This document shows positions 27,082 through 36,475 of a stretch of 64,000 bases of DNA, piece after piece. Under the pieces are notes generated by a model. That model was not told the origin of the DNA. It saw only the letters and a program-made list of their open reading frames with translations, and made no database searches. Numbering within the stretch: position 1 is the first letter of the stretch; each line of letters begins with the position of its first letter. The position numbers and the translations under genes were made by a program. This DNA is from Flavobacterium laiguense (GTDB taxonomy: Bacteria > Bacteroidota > Bacteroidia > Flavobacteriales > Flavobacteriaceae), in NCBI RefSeq assembly GCF_003097655.1, contig NZ_QCZH01000018.1, positions 16,340 through 80,339 of the forward strand, in the 5' to 3' direction.

Positions 27082-29502
27082 TTATCTCAAGCTTGCTCCA
27101 AGTTCAGTCTCAAAATTCTTTATCAGTTTACTCATAATTTTATCAATTTGAGCGTCTTCTAAAGTTTTGGTATTATCTTGAATTGTAAAACTCAATGCGT
27201 ATGATTTTTTACCATCCGGTAAATTTTGTCCTTCATATACATCAAATAAATTAATGTCTTTCAATAAGGACTTCTCTGTTTGTCTTGCAATCGTATAAAT
27301 ATTGTCATACGTTACATTTTGATCTAATAACAAAGCTAAATCTCTACGAACTTCAGGATATTTTGGAATTTCAGTATATTTTATTTTGCTGGACATCAAT
27401 TTTAAAACGGTAGCCCAATTAAAATCAGCGTAAAAAACTTCTTGTTTTATGCCAAAATGTTTTAAAACTGATTTCTTAACCACTCCAAATTCCACTAAAA
27501 TTTCATTCCCAACACCTATAGCAATTCCTTCAGAGAAAACATCGGTAGTAACTGCTAAACTTTTTATTTTTGAAATACCTAAACGGGACAAAACACCTTC
27601 TACATATCCTTTAAACAAAAAGAAATCAGAAGGTTTTTGCGCATTTGTCCAATTCTCTTGGTTTCTATTTCCTGTCTGAAAAAGGGTCAAATGTTTGATT
27701 TCTTCGTAACCGGAAAGAAACTTATGATATGATTTTCCGAATTCAAATAATTTTAAATCAGAATTTTTTCTATTAATATTGTAGGATATCGCTTCTAATC
27801 CAGAAAAAAGTAAAGATTGACGCATTGTAGCCAAATCACTACTCAAAGGATTCAGCATCGTTACATTGTATTCCTCTTTCAATGTTTCTGAAAGTTGAAC
27901 ATACGAAGCTGTAGTCAATGAATTGGCCATCATTTCATGAAAACCTTGTGAATTCAATTGAGTTGCCACACTATTTTGTACTTTATAATCCTCATTTCTT
28001 GGAGAATTAGAAACAGTCGCATTTAATTTTTTAGAAAAAATAATGTTGTTGTAACCGTATACTCTTAAAATTTCTTCGATTACATCAATTTCTCTTTGTA
28101 CATCAACTCTATAAGAAGGAATTACCAGTCCCAAACCAGCATCCGAAACGCTATTTATTTTAATTTCTAAAGAAGCTAAAATTTGTTTGATGGTGTCTTT
28201 TGGTATTTCCTGCCCAATGATTCTAGCAACATTTTTAAAGTTTAAGAATACGGTAAAATCTTCTATTTTCTTTTGGTAAATATTGATTACATCTGATGTA
28301 ATTTCACCACCAGCCACTTCTTGGATCAATAAGGCTGCCCTTTTTAAGGCATATTCTGTAATGGTTGGGTCAATTCCTCTTTCAAATCTAAAAGAAGAAT
28401 CCGTGTTTAATTGATGTCTTTTGGCCGATTTTCGAATACTTACAGGATTAAAATAAGCACTTTCCAAGAAAATAGAATTGGTTGTTTCTGTCACACCCGA
28501 TTTTTTTCCTCCAAAAACTCCCGCAATACACAAAGGTCCTTTTTCGTCACAAATCATCAGATCTTCTTCGTGTAAAGTTCTTTCGACATCATCTAAAGTG
28601 GTGAATTTAGTTCCACCAGGAAGTGTTTTTACAATGATTTTTCCATTGATTTTTGAAGCATCAAAAGCATGTAATGGTTGTCCTAAATCATGCAACACAT
28701 AATTGGTAACATCGACAACATTATTTTTCGGATTGATTCCAATAGCTTTTAGCCTGTTTTTCAACCATTCAGGTGATTCTTTAACGGTTATGCCAGAAAT
28801 AGTAACGCCACAATATCTAGGTGCCAATTGAATTTCTTTGACATCAACATCAATTTTTAAAGTTCTTTTGTCAACCCTGAAGTTACTTACAGATGGCGTA
28901 ATCAATTCTACATTGATTCCTCGTTGCAAAAATCCAGCTCTCAAATCACGTGCCGTTCCCAAATGACTCATTGCATCGGCACGGTTGGGTGTCAATCCAA
29001 TTTCAAAAACTTCGTCATTTTCGATTTTGAAAACGGTAGATGCCAATGTGCCAGCTGGAATTAATTCATCAAGAACCATAATTCCGTCATGACTTTCCCC
29101 AAGACCTAATTCATCTTCGGCACAAATCATTCCAAAACTTTCTCTCCCTCTAATTTTTCCTTTTTTGATGGTAAACGGATTTCCTTCTTTGTCATACAAA
29201 ACGGTTCCAATAGTGGCTACGGCAACTTTCTGTCCTGCTTCTACATTCGAAGCGCCACAAACGATAAATACAGGTACGCCATCTCCTAAATCAACAGTTG
29301 TGATTTTTAATCGATCGGCATCTGGATGTGGGGTGCAAGTAAGTACTTCACCTACAACAATACCTTCTAGTCCTCCTTTTACCGATTGGTATTTTTCGAC
29401 TATCTCTACTTCAAGACCTAAATCCGTTAATAAAGCCGATGTTTCTTCGGATTTCCAATCTATTTTAATGAACTGTTTTAACCAGTTGTACGATATCTTC
29501 AT
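27082..29502 (-). CDS. pheT: Phenylalanine--tRNA ligase beta subunit
   Basis: The large subunit of the heterotetrameric PheRS. The 806 residues follow the standard order: a tRNA-binding EMAP-like domain (about 43-150; GEVLTCTPHPDADRLKI), the B3/B4 editing domain (about 215-375; LAPRYCGVTISGI), B5 (about 405-475; IIGQEIPKDTIKQIL), the catalytic-like core, and the C-terminal ferredoxin-fold anticodon-binding domain (KYPEVRRDLALLLDQNVTYDNI). Length is normal. pheS is not adjacent, which is common in this group. It has its own consensus promoter with a very short leader. Confidence 0.98.
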   Translation of the reverse strand: MKISYNWLKQFIKIDWKSEETSALLTDLGLEVEIVEKYQSVKGGLEGIVVGEVLTCTPHPDADRLKITTVDLGDGVPVFIVCGASNVEAGQKVAVATIGTVLYDKEGNPFTIKKGKIRGRESFGMICAEDELGLGESHDGIMVLDELIPAGTLASTVFKIENDEVFEIGLTPNRADAMSHLGTARDLRAGFLQRGINVELITPSVSNFRVDKRTLKIDVDVKEIQLAPRYCGVTISGITVKESPEWLKNRLKAIGINPKNNVVDVTNYVLHDLGQPLHAFDASKINGKIIVKTLPGGTKFTTLDDVERTLHEEDLMICDEKGPLCIAGVFGGKKSGVTETTNSIFLESAYFNPVSIRKSAKRHQLNTDSSFRFERGIDPTITEYALKRAALLIQEVAGGEITSDVINIYQKKIEDFTVFLNFKNVARIIGQEIPKDTIKQILASLEIKINSVSDAGLGLVIPSYRVDVQREIDVIEEILRVYGYNNIIFSKKLNATVSNSPRNEDYKVQNSVATQLNSQGFHEMMANSLTTASYVQLSETLKEEYNVTMLNPLSSDLATMRQSLLFSGLEAISYNINRKNSDLKLFEFGKSYHKFLSGYEEIKHLTLFQTGNRNQENWTNAQKPSDFFLFKGYVEGVLSRLGISKIKSLAVTTDVFSEGIAIGVGNEILVEFGVVKKSVLKHFGIKQEVFYADFNWATVLKLMSSKIKYTEIPKYPEVRRDLALLLDQNVTYDNIYTIARQTEKSLLKDINLFDVYEGQNLPDGKKSYALSFTIQDNTKTLEDAQIDKIMSKLIKNFETELGASLR

Positions 29503-29523
29503 TTTATGTTTTTTTCAAGATTG

Positions 29524-29554
29524 CAAATATAATCAATGTTTCTTGAGGTTCAAA
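29524..29554 (-). promoter_or_regulatory. Consensus promoter for pheT
   Basis: On the minus strand, TTTG (29554-29551), a 19-base spacer and TATATTTG (29531-29524) match the Bacteroidetes consensus exactly. The predicted start lies near 29518, leaving an untranslated leader of roughly 15 bases before the pheT ATG at 29502. There is no room for a T-box or attenuator. Confidence 0.85.
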
Positions 29555-29606
29555 GTTAGTTAGTACCAAAATTGTAACTAAGCTTAACAATTTTCTAATA
29601 CTGTCT

Positions 29607-30470
29607 TTATAGAATTTCTTCAATATGCTTTTTAATATTTTCAGCAATTTTACTGGTAGGCAAATCGTTGTCATCATATCCAAAAGGCTCTTCAATTTCT
29701 TCGGAAATTAATTCGATACTTGCCAATACATAAAATATAAAAGTCACAACAGGAATTACATAATATCCCAAAGTAAATGCATAAGCATAAGGTAGTGTTA
29801 AGACGAAAATAAATATAAATTTTTTGATAAAAGTACTGTAGGAATAGGGGATTGGAGTGTTTTTGATACGCTCGCAAGCTCCGCAAATATCTGTAAAGGA
29901 TTGAATTTCATTATTCAAAATAATCAATTGATCTCCAGAAATTTTACGGGTAATGTACAAATCATTAATCTTTTGGAACAGCATTTTGGCAATTTGATTG
30001 GGCCTGTGTTTGTGATGATCTAGGGCTAAGTCAACATGCTCAAACAATTGCATACTGGTTTCTTCATCTTTCAAATGTTTGTTTAACATCGACGCATAAC
30101 TTGGAATGAGCTTTCTGAAATAAGCCAAATCCTTCTCGTCCTTTAAAATAACTGAAAGTTTGATAGCTAAATTTCGGCTATTATTTACCAAAGCTCCCCA
30201 TAATTTACGTCCTTCCCACCAACGGTCATAGGCCGAATTGATTCGATAAGCCAATAATAAGGAGATGACAAATCCTAATGTAGTATGGATTACAGAGAGG
30301 TTTTTGACGTGACTGGTTTCCTCTAATTTGAAATAGTCTATCTCAAAATAAGCAACAGTTCCTGAATACCCCACAATTAAAAGCAATATTGGAAATAAGT
30401 TTCTAAAAGAATCCGATTTGTGAAAACGAAAGATGTAAGCGAACCAAATTTTAGGGTTGTACGAAATCAT
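29607..30470 (-). CDS. Bestrophin-family ion channel (YneE/UPF0187)
   Basis: A 287-residue inner-membrane protein. The family start appears as MISYNPKIWFAYIFRFHKSD, followed by a first membrane pair (FPILLLIVGYSGTVAYF and TTLGFVISLLLAYRINSAYDRWWEGRKLWGALVNNSRNLA). The DRWWEGRKLWG and NSRN stretches are diagnostic. A second hydrophobic pair lies near residues 205-250. Bacterial homologues are pentameric ion channels. It lies only 25 bases after the TolC gene on the same strand, so it is probably the last gene of the efflux operon, an uncommon partnership. Confidence 0.88.
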   Translation of the reverse strand: MISYNPKIWFAYIFRFHKSDSFRNLFPILLLIVGYSGTVAYFEIDYFKLEETSHVKNLSVIHTTLGFVISLLLAYRINSAYDRWWEGRKLWGALVNNSRNLAIKLSVILKDEKDLAYFRKLIPSYASMLNKHLKDEETSMQLFEHVDLALDHHKHRPNQIAKMLFQKINDLYITRKISGDQLIILNNEIQSFTDICGACERIKNTPIPYSYSTFIKKFIFIFVLTLPYAYAFTLGYYVIPVVTFIFYVLASIELISEEIEEPFGYDDNDLPTSKIAENIKKHIEEIL

Positions 30471-30495
30471 GCTGTTTTTTTTGTGCCAAAAATAA

Positions 30496-31809
30496 TTAAA
30501 AATTAAGAGTACCCGCCAATTCTCGTAATGTTATTTCGGACAATTTAGCCTGAAATTGTGCACTGCTTAAACGAATTCTGGAATTGATATAATTTAATTG
30601 AGCAGCTCTGAACTCTACAGAAGTAATAGTTCCGATTTTGAATTTTTCGGCGGTTATTTCAAGGTTTTGTTTTGAAATGGCTGTATTGTTTTCTTCCAAA
30701 TCTATCAAATCCAAATTGGTCAAATAAATCTGAAAGGCAACAGTTAAATTGCTACGCAAACTAATGGTTTGTTGTTCAATAGCCAAACTTGAATTGTCTA
30801 TTTGCATTTTGGCTATTTTTTCATTTCTGTTTTGCGCATCACCATCAAATAAATTTAAGGAAGCCGTAAAACCATAATTTAACCCATTAGCAGACGATTG
30901 CGTATTAAACCCAAGACTCGATTTTGTATCATTAAAATTGTAACCTGTATTTAATTTAACCGTTGGATAGCGCTCTCCTTTGATTTGTTTCAATTGCAAT
31001 TCCGATACTTTTTTATTGATTATTTGAATTTCTAATTCTGGATTTTGCTTCTCTGCCAATGACATTAGTTCAGCCAATTGTAATTTTCGATCCACTTTAA
31101 TGGTATCAGAAACTTTAAAATCTGTATTTAAATCTCTAGCTAATAATTGATTCAAAAGCGTTTTGGCATTAGCATAAGTTTGTTTTTCTTTTAATAGATT
31201 CCCCAAATCCGTATTCAAATCTACCTGAGCGTTCAACACATCCAGTTTTGATCCTTTTCCGATAGTGTATCTGTTTTTGGTAAATTCTAACCTTTTTTTA
31301 GAAATAACAATCGTAGAATCCAAATCGGATAATTTTTGTTGTTCCTGTATCAAATCATAATAAACCGAATTGACACTACTCACTTTATTGATGATGGTCA
31401 TTTTTAATTCGGCATCACCCATTTTTTGCAATTCTTTTAATTGATCGTATTTGGCAAACATTTTCAAACCATCAAAAATGGTCCAATCTAAACCAACTCC
31501 ATAACTCAAACTATTATTTTCGGCGTTTTTTAACTCAATCTTTGTACCGTCAGAGCGAGTTTGTGAGGTATTTTGAATGCTATTGTTGTCTGTGACTACT
31601 GCACTAATGGAAGGCAACATTCCTGCATTCCCGATTGCTACATTGGTTTGATCGATTTTTAAATTATTACCCGCAATTTTTATTTCATAATTGTTGTCTA
31701 AGGCAATTTTAATCGCATTTTCGAGTGTTAATATTTCTTGTGCATTTCCTATTGCAAAGCAAAAGAAAAACAGTAGGAGACTTTTAAAAAACAGTTTGGT
31801 GTTCATCAT
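30496..31809 (-). CDS. TolC-family outer-membrane efflux protein
   Basis: The outer-membrane duct of a tripartite pump. The 437 residues have a signal peptide (LFFKSLLLFFFCFAIGNAQ) and two homologous halves of long helices and beta strands. Visible are LTLENAIKIALDNNYEIKIA at the mature start, KNRYTIGKGSKLDVLNAQVDLNTD in the first half, and AEKFKIGTITSVEFRAAQLNYINSR as the matching stretch in the second. It follows the RND pump gene on the minus strand after 153 bases that contain a dispersed palindrome. Confidence 0.92.
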   Translation of the reverse strand: MMNTKLFFKSLLLFFFCFAIGNAQEILTLENAIKIALDNNYEIKIAGNNLKIDQTNVAIGNAGMLPSISAVVTDNNSIQNTSQTRSDGTKIELKNAENNSLSYGVGLDWTIFDGLKMFAKYDQLKELQKMGDAELKMTIINKVSSVNSVYYDLIQEQQKLSDLDSTIVISKKRLEFTKNRYTIGKGSKLDVLNAQVDLNTDLGNLLKEKQTYANAKTLLNQLLARDLNTDFKVSDTIKVDRKLQLAELMSLAEKQNPELEIQIINKKVSELQLKQIKGERYPTVKLNTGYNFNDTKSSLGFNTQSSANGLNYGFTASLNLFDGDAQNRNEKIAKMQIDNSSLAIEQQTISLRSNLTVAFQIYLTNLDLIDLEENNTAISKQNLEITAEKFKIGTITSVEFRAAQLNYINSRIRLSSAQFQAKLSEITLRELAGTLNF

Positions 31810-31866
31810 TATCGGTTGTTTTCTTTTTTAAGAATTTCTTTTCAATTAAATCTAATTAAGCTTTTT

Positions 31867-31949
31867 TTAACCGCAAAGAACGCAAAGGAATCGCAATGAA
31901 CGCAAAGCTTAGCGAACTTTGCGGTATTCTTTGTGCCCTTTGCGGTTAA
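31867..31949. repeat. Imperfect inverted repeat, CGCAAAG family copy 1
   Basis: Arms 31867-31887 and 31929-31949 pair at 18 of 21 positions. The left arm reads TTAACCGCAAAG and continues with further CGCAAAG words inside the loop. It sits between the RND pump and TolC genes and may reduce read-through or stabilise mRNA ends. Related sequence occurs at 44460-44519 and, as a fragment, at 55865-55940. Confidence 0.65.
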
Positions 31950-31962
31950 TTTTGCATCAAAA

Positions 31963-34900
31963 CTATTTTTTCACTTCTTTTTCATATTCATCAATGTGAT
32001 CAAATTCAGGATAATGTTTACGAGTCTTAGACCACATTAAATACAAAGCCGGAATTACAAATAAAGTAAGTACCAAAGAGAAAATAGTTCCTCCAACGAT
32101 AACAACTCCCATACCAATTCTACTTGTAGCGGCAGCACCAAGTGACAAAGCAATTGGCAACGCTCCCAAGGAAATTGCCAAACTGGTCATCAAAATAGGA
32201 CGCAACCTTGATTCTGAAGCTTCCAAAATGGCTTCTAATTTTGGTTTGCCCTGTTCTCGCAATTGATTGGCAAATTCGACAATCAGGATTCCATTCTTGG
32301 TTACCAATCCAATCAACATAATGGTTCCGATCTGGCTAAAGATATTCCACGTTTGATTGAATAGCCAAAGTGAAAATAAAGCTCCAGCTACCGCCATTGG
32401 AACTGTCAAAATAATTATAAAAGGGTCTATAAAACTTTCAAATTGGGCGGCTAATATTAGAAAAATTAATAATAACGCTAGTCCGAAAGCGAAAGAAGTA
32501 TTTGAACTACTTTCGACAAAATCTCTGGATTCTCCTCCCAAATCAGTGGTAAATGAATCATCCAAAACTTTTACTTTGATCTCATTCATAGCATCAATTC
32601 CATCGCTTAGACTTTTGCCTGGAGCGAGACCTGCAGAAACCGTGGCTGACATATATCTATTATTATGATACAATTGCGGAGGATTACTTTGCTCTTCAAT
32701 CTTGACCACATTGTCCATTTGAATCAGTTGTCCTTTGTTGTTTTTGACATACATTGACGTTAAATCCAAAGGCTTAGACCGATCTTCTCTTTCAAATTGA
32801 CCAATTACCTGGTATTGTTTTCCGTTTCTAATAAAGTAGCCAAAACGTTGACCACTCAAGGAAAGCTGTAAAGTCTGGGCAACATCTTTTACAGAAATCC
32901 CTAAACTTTCCGCTTTCGCTCTATCGATCGAAACGTTGATTTCGGGTTTATTAAATTTTAAATTCACATCCGTAACAGAGAAAACATCACTTTTAGCTGC
33001 CTCCTCCATAAACAATGGAATTTTTTCTCTTAATTTTTCAAAATTTGGAGCCTGGATGATATATTGAACGGGTAATCCACCACGTCTGTTTACGGCGATA
33101 GTAGGCTGTTCAATTACCGATGTTTTGGCCTCAGAATACTGGCTAGTCCATTTGGTCAATTTGTCTGCAATTTCCTTTTGAGATGTTTTTCTTTGATCTG
33201 GTTGTACTAATGAAACACGTATAAAACCACTATTTACAGAAGAAGATCCAAAACCAGGGGACGTAATCACCAAACTCACTTTTTTTTCTGGAATAGAATC
33301 ATCGACTAGCTTTGAAATTTCCTGCATAAAACGATCCGTATAGTCATACGAAGCTCCTTCGGGCGTAGTCATACGCATCACGAAACCACTTCGGTCATCA
33401 TAAGGAGCTGTTTCTTTTTTTAAAAGATTAAAAAACAAATAAATCAATCCAAAACAAATGATAAGGATTGGGAAACTCAACCATTTTCTTTTCATAAAAC
33501 GGGCAAGTGCATCAGCATAACCGCTGTTTAGTTTTTCAAAATAAGGTTCGGTTCGAATATAAAATTTTGATTTTTTTTGTTCACCGCTTTTCATCAAATA
33601 GGCATTCAACATCGGGGTTAATGTCAAAGAAACAAAAGCCGAAATCAATACCGCCGCACCTATGACGACACCAAACTCTCGAAACAATCGTCCCACAAAA
33701 CCTTCAAGAAAAATAACGGGTAAAAATACCGCCGCCAAAGTGATGGATATGGAAATAACCGCAAAGAAAATCTCATTAGATCCTTTTATTGCCGCTTCAA
33801 TAGGTGTCATTCCTTCTTCTACCTTTTTAAAAATATTCTCGGTTACCACAATACCATCATCCACAACCAATCCGGTTGCAAGAACAATGGCCAGTAGCGT
33901 TAGCACATTAATCGAAAACCCGAAAAGCCACATAATAAAGAATGTTGCTATCAAGGAAACGGGAATGTCTATTAAAGGTCTAAAAGCGATAGCCCAATCC
34001 CTAAAAAACAAAAAGATAATTAAAATCACCAATAGTATTGATATTCCTAATGTTTCTGCTACTTCAACCACTGATTTTTTTACAAAAACAGTATTGTCAA
34101 TGGCAATATTTAATTTAATATCACTTGGTAAATCCTTTTTTAAGCGTTCAAATTGTTTGTAAAATTCACTTGCAATATCCAAATAATTGGCTCCCGGAAG
34201 TGGTACAATCGCAACACCGACTAGGGGAGTGCCTGATTGTGTCATTTTGGTTTCTACATTTTCAGGGCCCAATATAGCAGTGCCAACATCGCTGAAACGA
34301 ACTATTTTTTCACCTTCAGAACGAATGATAATGTTGTTAAACTCCTCTGGTTTAGAAAGATTTCCAACTGTTTTTACCGTTAATTCTGTATTCTCACCCG
34401 TAATTTTTCCAGAAGGCAATTCTACATTTTGTTTATTCAAAGCCTCCCGAACTTCGGCAACCGTAAAGCCGTAAGCCGCTAGCTTTTCGGGATTAATCCA
34501 CAATCGCATAGCATATCTCTTTTGTCCCCAAATTTGAATTCCGCTAACTCCCGGTATGGTTTCAAGTCGTTGCCCTATCACATTTTCGGCATAATCACTT
34601 AGTTCCAATGCACTTCGAGTATCACTTTGTACTGTCATCGAAATAATCGCATCGCTATTGGCATCAGCCTTTGAAACAACTGGAGGGGCATCAATATCTT
34701 GGGGTAAATTTCGAATTGCTTGTGATACTTTGTCACGAACATCATTCGCCGCTTCTTCTAGATTTTTATCCAAATTAAATTCGACGGTAATCGTGCTGCT
34801 TCCTTGAGCACTTGAAGACGTAACGTTTCGAATTCCGTCTATGGAATTGATCGCTTTTTCTAGAGGCTCTGTAATTTGGGATTCAATAATATCCGAATTG

Positions 34901-35061
34901 GCTCCTGTATAATTGGTTCTAATTGAAACCTGTGCAGGATCTATCGATGGGAATTCTCTAACTCCCAGATAAGTGTAACCAATAATCCCGAATAAAATAA
35001 TCGTTAAGTTCATAACGATGGTCAGTACAGGTCTTTTTATGCTTAAAGTGGATAAACTCAT
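31963..35061 (-). CDS. RND efflux transporter permease (HAE1/AcrB type)
   Basis: A 1032-residue inner-membrane pump driven by protons. It has 12 membrane segments in two halves and two large periplasmic loops. Recognisable motifs are the N-terminal SLSTLSIKRPVLTIVMNL, the second-helix FPSIDPAQVSIRT, TM4 with LATGLVVDDGIVVTENIFK (the proton-relay Asp pair), and the C-terminal IGTIMLIGLVTKNGILIVEFA. Length fits the family. It is preceded by the adaptor gene (65-base gap) and followed by TolC. The substrate cannot be told from sequence. Confidence 0.96.
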   Translation of the reverse strand: MSLSTLSIKRPVLTIVMNLTIILFGIIGYTYLGVREFPSIDPAQVSIRTNYTGANSDIIESQITEPLEKAINSIDGIRNVTSSSAQGSSTITVEFNLDKNLEEAANDVRDKVSQAIRNLPQDIDAPPVVSKADANSDAIISMTVQSDTRSALELSDYAENVIGQRLETIPGVSGIQIWGQKRYAMRLWINPEKLAAYGFTVAEVREALNKQNVELPSGKITGENTELTVKTVGNLSKPEEFNNIIIRSEGEKIVRFSDVGTAILGPENVETKMTQSGTPLVGVAIVPLPGANYLDIASEFYKQFERLKKDLPSDIKLNIAIDNTVFVKKSVVEVAETLGISILLVILIIFLFFRDWAIAFRPLIDIPVSLIATFFIMWLFGFSINVLTLLAIVLATGLVVDDGIVVTENIFKKVEEGMTPIEAAIKGSNEIFFAVISISITLAAVFLPVIFLEGFVGRLFREFGVVIGAAVLISAFVSLTLTPMLNAYLMKSGEQKKSKFYIRTEPYFEKLNSGYADALARFMKRKWLSFPILIICFGLIYLFFNLLKKETAPYDDRSGFVMRMTTPEGASYDYTDRFMQEISKLVDDSIPEKKVSLVITSPGFGSSSVNSGFIRVSLVQPDQRKTSQKEIADKLTKWTSQYSEAKTSVIEQPTIAVNRRGGLPVQYIIQAPNFEKLREKIPLFMEEAAKSDVFSVTDVNLKFNKPEINVSIDRAKAESLGISVKDVAQTLQLSLSGQRFGYFIRNGKQYQVIGQFEREDRSKPLDLTSMYVKNNKGQLIQMDNVVKIEEQSNPPQLYHNNRYMSATVSAGLAPGKSLSDGIDAMNEIKVKVLDDSFTTDLGGESRDFVESSSNTSFAFGLALLLIFLILAAQFESFIDPFIIILTVPMAVAGALFSLWLFNQTWNIFSQIGTIMLIGLVTKNGILIVEFANQLREQGKPKLEAILEASESRLRPILMTSLAISLGALPIALSLGAAATSRIGMGVVIVGGTIFSLVLTLFVIPALYLMWSKTRKHYPEFDHIDEYEKEVKK

Positions 35062-35126
35062 TTAAAAAATTTTAGATTTTAGAGTGCTGGTTTTAGATTG
35101 AATACTTGAACCTAAAAATTGATAAT

Positions 35127-36185
35127 TTATTTAATTATTACTTTAACCGGCGCTTCGTTTTTTAAGGACATAACCCCGCTTGTCAACAAAGTATCTCCCA
35201 CTTTCAAGCCCGAAAGAACCAAGATAGTGGCATCCGTTCTAGTAGCAGTTTCTACCATAACTTCTTTGGCCATTCCATTTTTAGAAATATATACTTTCTT
35301 ACCATTTTGAACGGGGATAATCGCTTCTGTAGGCACTGCAATAGCATCATTTATAGTACTTAGGGGCAATGTGACTTTCGCAAAAGTTCCAGGCAATAAT
35401 TTTCCATAGCTGTTTTCAGTAATAGCTCTTACTTGCAGTGTTCGAGTGGCAACGGCAACTTCGGGTTCTATAGCATATACTTTGGCAGTAAACTTTTCTG
35501 TAGATCCTTCAACCGTAAAACTTAAAACGGTATTGGTCTTTACTTGAGAAGCATATTTTTCCGGAATTGAAAAAGTAATTTTCAATTTGCTGCTGTTCAC
35601 TAATTTAGCTACCAAAACAGTTGGTGTAATATAAGTCCCCGGAGAAATAGAACGAAGTCCAATTTTTCCTGAAAAAGGAGCACGAACAGACGTTTTTGCA
35701 ATTTGAGCTTTGATTAGTTGGCTTTGGGCTTGAGTTGATTTATGATCGGCTCTAGCAATATCGTATTCTTCTTGACTAATGGCTTCTTTTTGTAGTAGCA
35801 GTTTAGCTCTTCTTTCATTTTCGGCAGCCAAACCTTCTTTTGTGTTGGCTTGGGCCAATTGTGCTCTTAATTCAATATCATTTACTTTAAATAACAGTTG
35901 GCCTTTGCTCACATTACTACCTTCCTGAAAATAAATTCCCTCAACAATCCCTGAAACTTCCGAACGAAGTTCAATTTGTTCATTGGCCTCAATAGACCCC
36001 GAAAGAGACAAGGTATTATCAAAAGTCTTAGGGTGAACCACAATTCCAGTTACAGTCATTGGTTTGTCTTTTCCTTCTGTGTCTTTTAAACCACTATTTT
36101 TGGCATTATTAGAAGTAATTCTATAGGCGATAAATCCACCAAACCCTATAACTAATAAGGCATAAACAATATTTTTTATTTTCAT
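35127..36185 (-). CDS. RND efflux periplasmic adaptor (membrane fusion protein)
   Basis: A 352-residue adaptor linking the pump to TolC. The N-terminal membrane anchor or signal is IVYALLVIGFGGFIAYRI. Then follow the biotinyl-lipoyl-like halves (IELRSEVSGIVEGIYFQEGS, VRAPFSGKIGLRSISPGTYI), a helical hairpin with alanine- and glutamine-rich heptads, a beta-barrel (KITFSIPEKYASQVK) and the membrane-proximal domain (PTEAIIPVQNGKKVYI). It is the first gene of the minus-strand efflux operon. Confidence 0.94.
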   Translation of the reverse strand: MKIKNIVYALLVIGFGGFIAYRITSNNAKNSGLKDTEGKDKPMTVTGIVVHPKTFDNTLSLSGSIEANEQIELRSEVSGIVEGIYFQEGSNVSKGQLLFKVNDIELRAQLAQANTKEGLAAENERRAKLLLQKEAISQEEYDIARADHKSTQAQSQLIKAQIAKTSVRAPFSGKIGLRSISPGTYITPTVLVAKLVNSSKLKITFSIPEKYASQVKTNTVLSFTVEGSTEKFTAKVYAIEPEVAVATRTLQVRAITENSYGKLLPGTFAKVTLPLSTINDAIAVPTEAIIPVQNGKKVYISKNGMAKEVMVETATRTDATILVLSGLKVGDTLLTSGVMSLKNEAPVKVIIK

Positions 36186-36234
36186 ATTTAAGAGTGTATA
36201 AGAAATTTGACAAATCCTTCTAATAAGGAAAACA

Positions 36235-36242
36235 CAAATTTA
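36235..36242 (-). promoter_or_regulatory. -7 candidate of the RND efflux operon
   Basis: The minus strand reads TAAATTTG, an exact TAnnTTTG, 49 bases before the adaptor ATG. No TTTG lies at the ideal 19-base spacing, so the promoter may be weak or need an activator. No regulator gene is adjacent. Confidence 0.45.
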
Positions 36243-36384
36243 GGTTTTAGAATTGTGAAAAGTAGAACTGTTAATTTTTATTTAACGTTTGTACATACAA
36301 ATATTAATATTTAGCCAAAAAAGTCCTTTTGGACTGAAAGGGTAAGACAATAAAAAAGTAGAAAGGTTTAATGGGTAAGGAAAG

Positions 36385-36463
36385 ATTCTAAGTTTCTAAG
36401 TGGCTAAGAAACTGAGAAACGTTGCCTTAAATCTTAGACTCTTAGAAACTTAATGTCTTAGCA
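36385..36463. repeat. Inverted repeat of CTAAGTTTCTAAG words, possible recG terminator
   Basis: CTAAGTTTCTAAG at 36388-36400 pairs with CTTAGAAACTTA at 36441-36452, and the flanks extend the match imperfectly to about 25 bases each side. It lies just after the recG stop on the minus strand, so it may end that transcript. The simple-word structure (CTAAG repeated) again suggests a dispersed palindrome family. Confidence 0.55.
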
Positions 36464-36475
36464 ACTTCAAAAAAA

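Noticed and set aside
29165..29563. A 132-residue plus-strand frame over the start of pheT
   Set aside because: It is antisense to the tRNA-binding domain of PheT and runs through the pheT promoter.
29504..29695. A 63-residue minus-strand frame overlapping the end of the bestrophin gene and the pheT promoter
   Set aside because: It is in a different frame from the bestrophin gene, has no family motif, and covers a consensus promoter.
33662..34162. A 166-residue plus-strand frame inside the RND pump gene
   Set aside because: It is an antisense shadow of a long, well-conserved membrane gene and has no family-like motifs.
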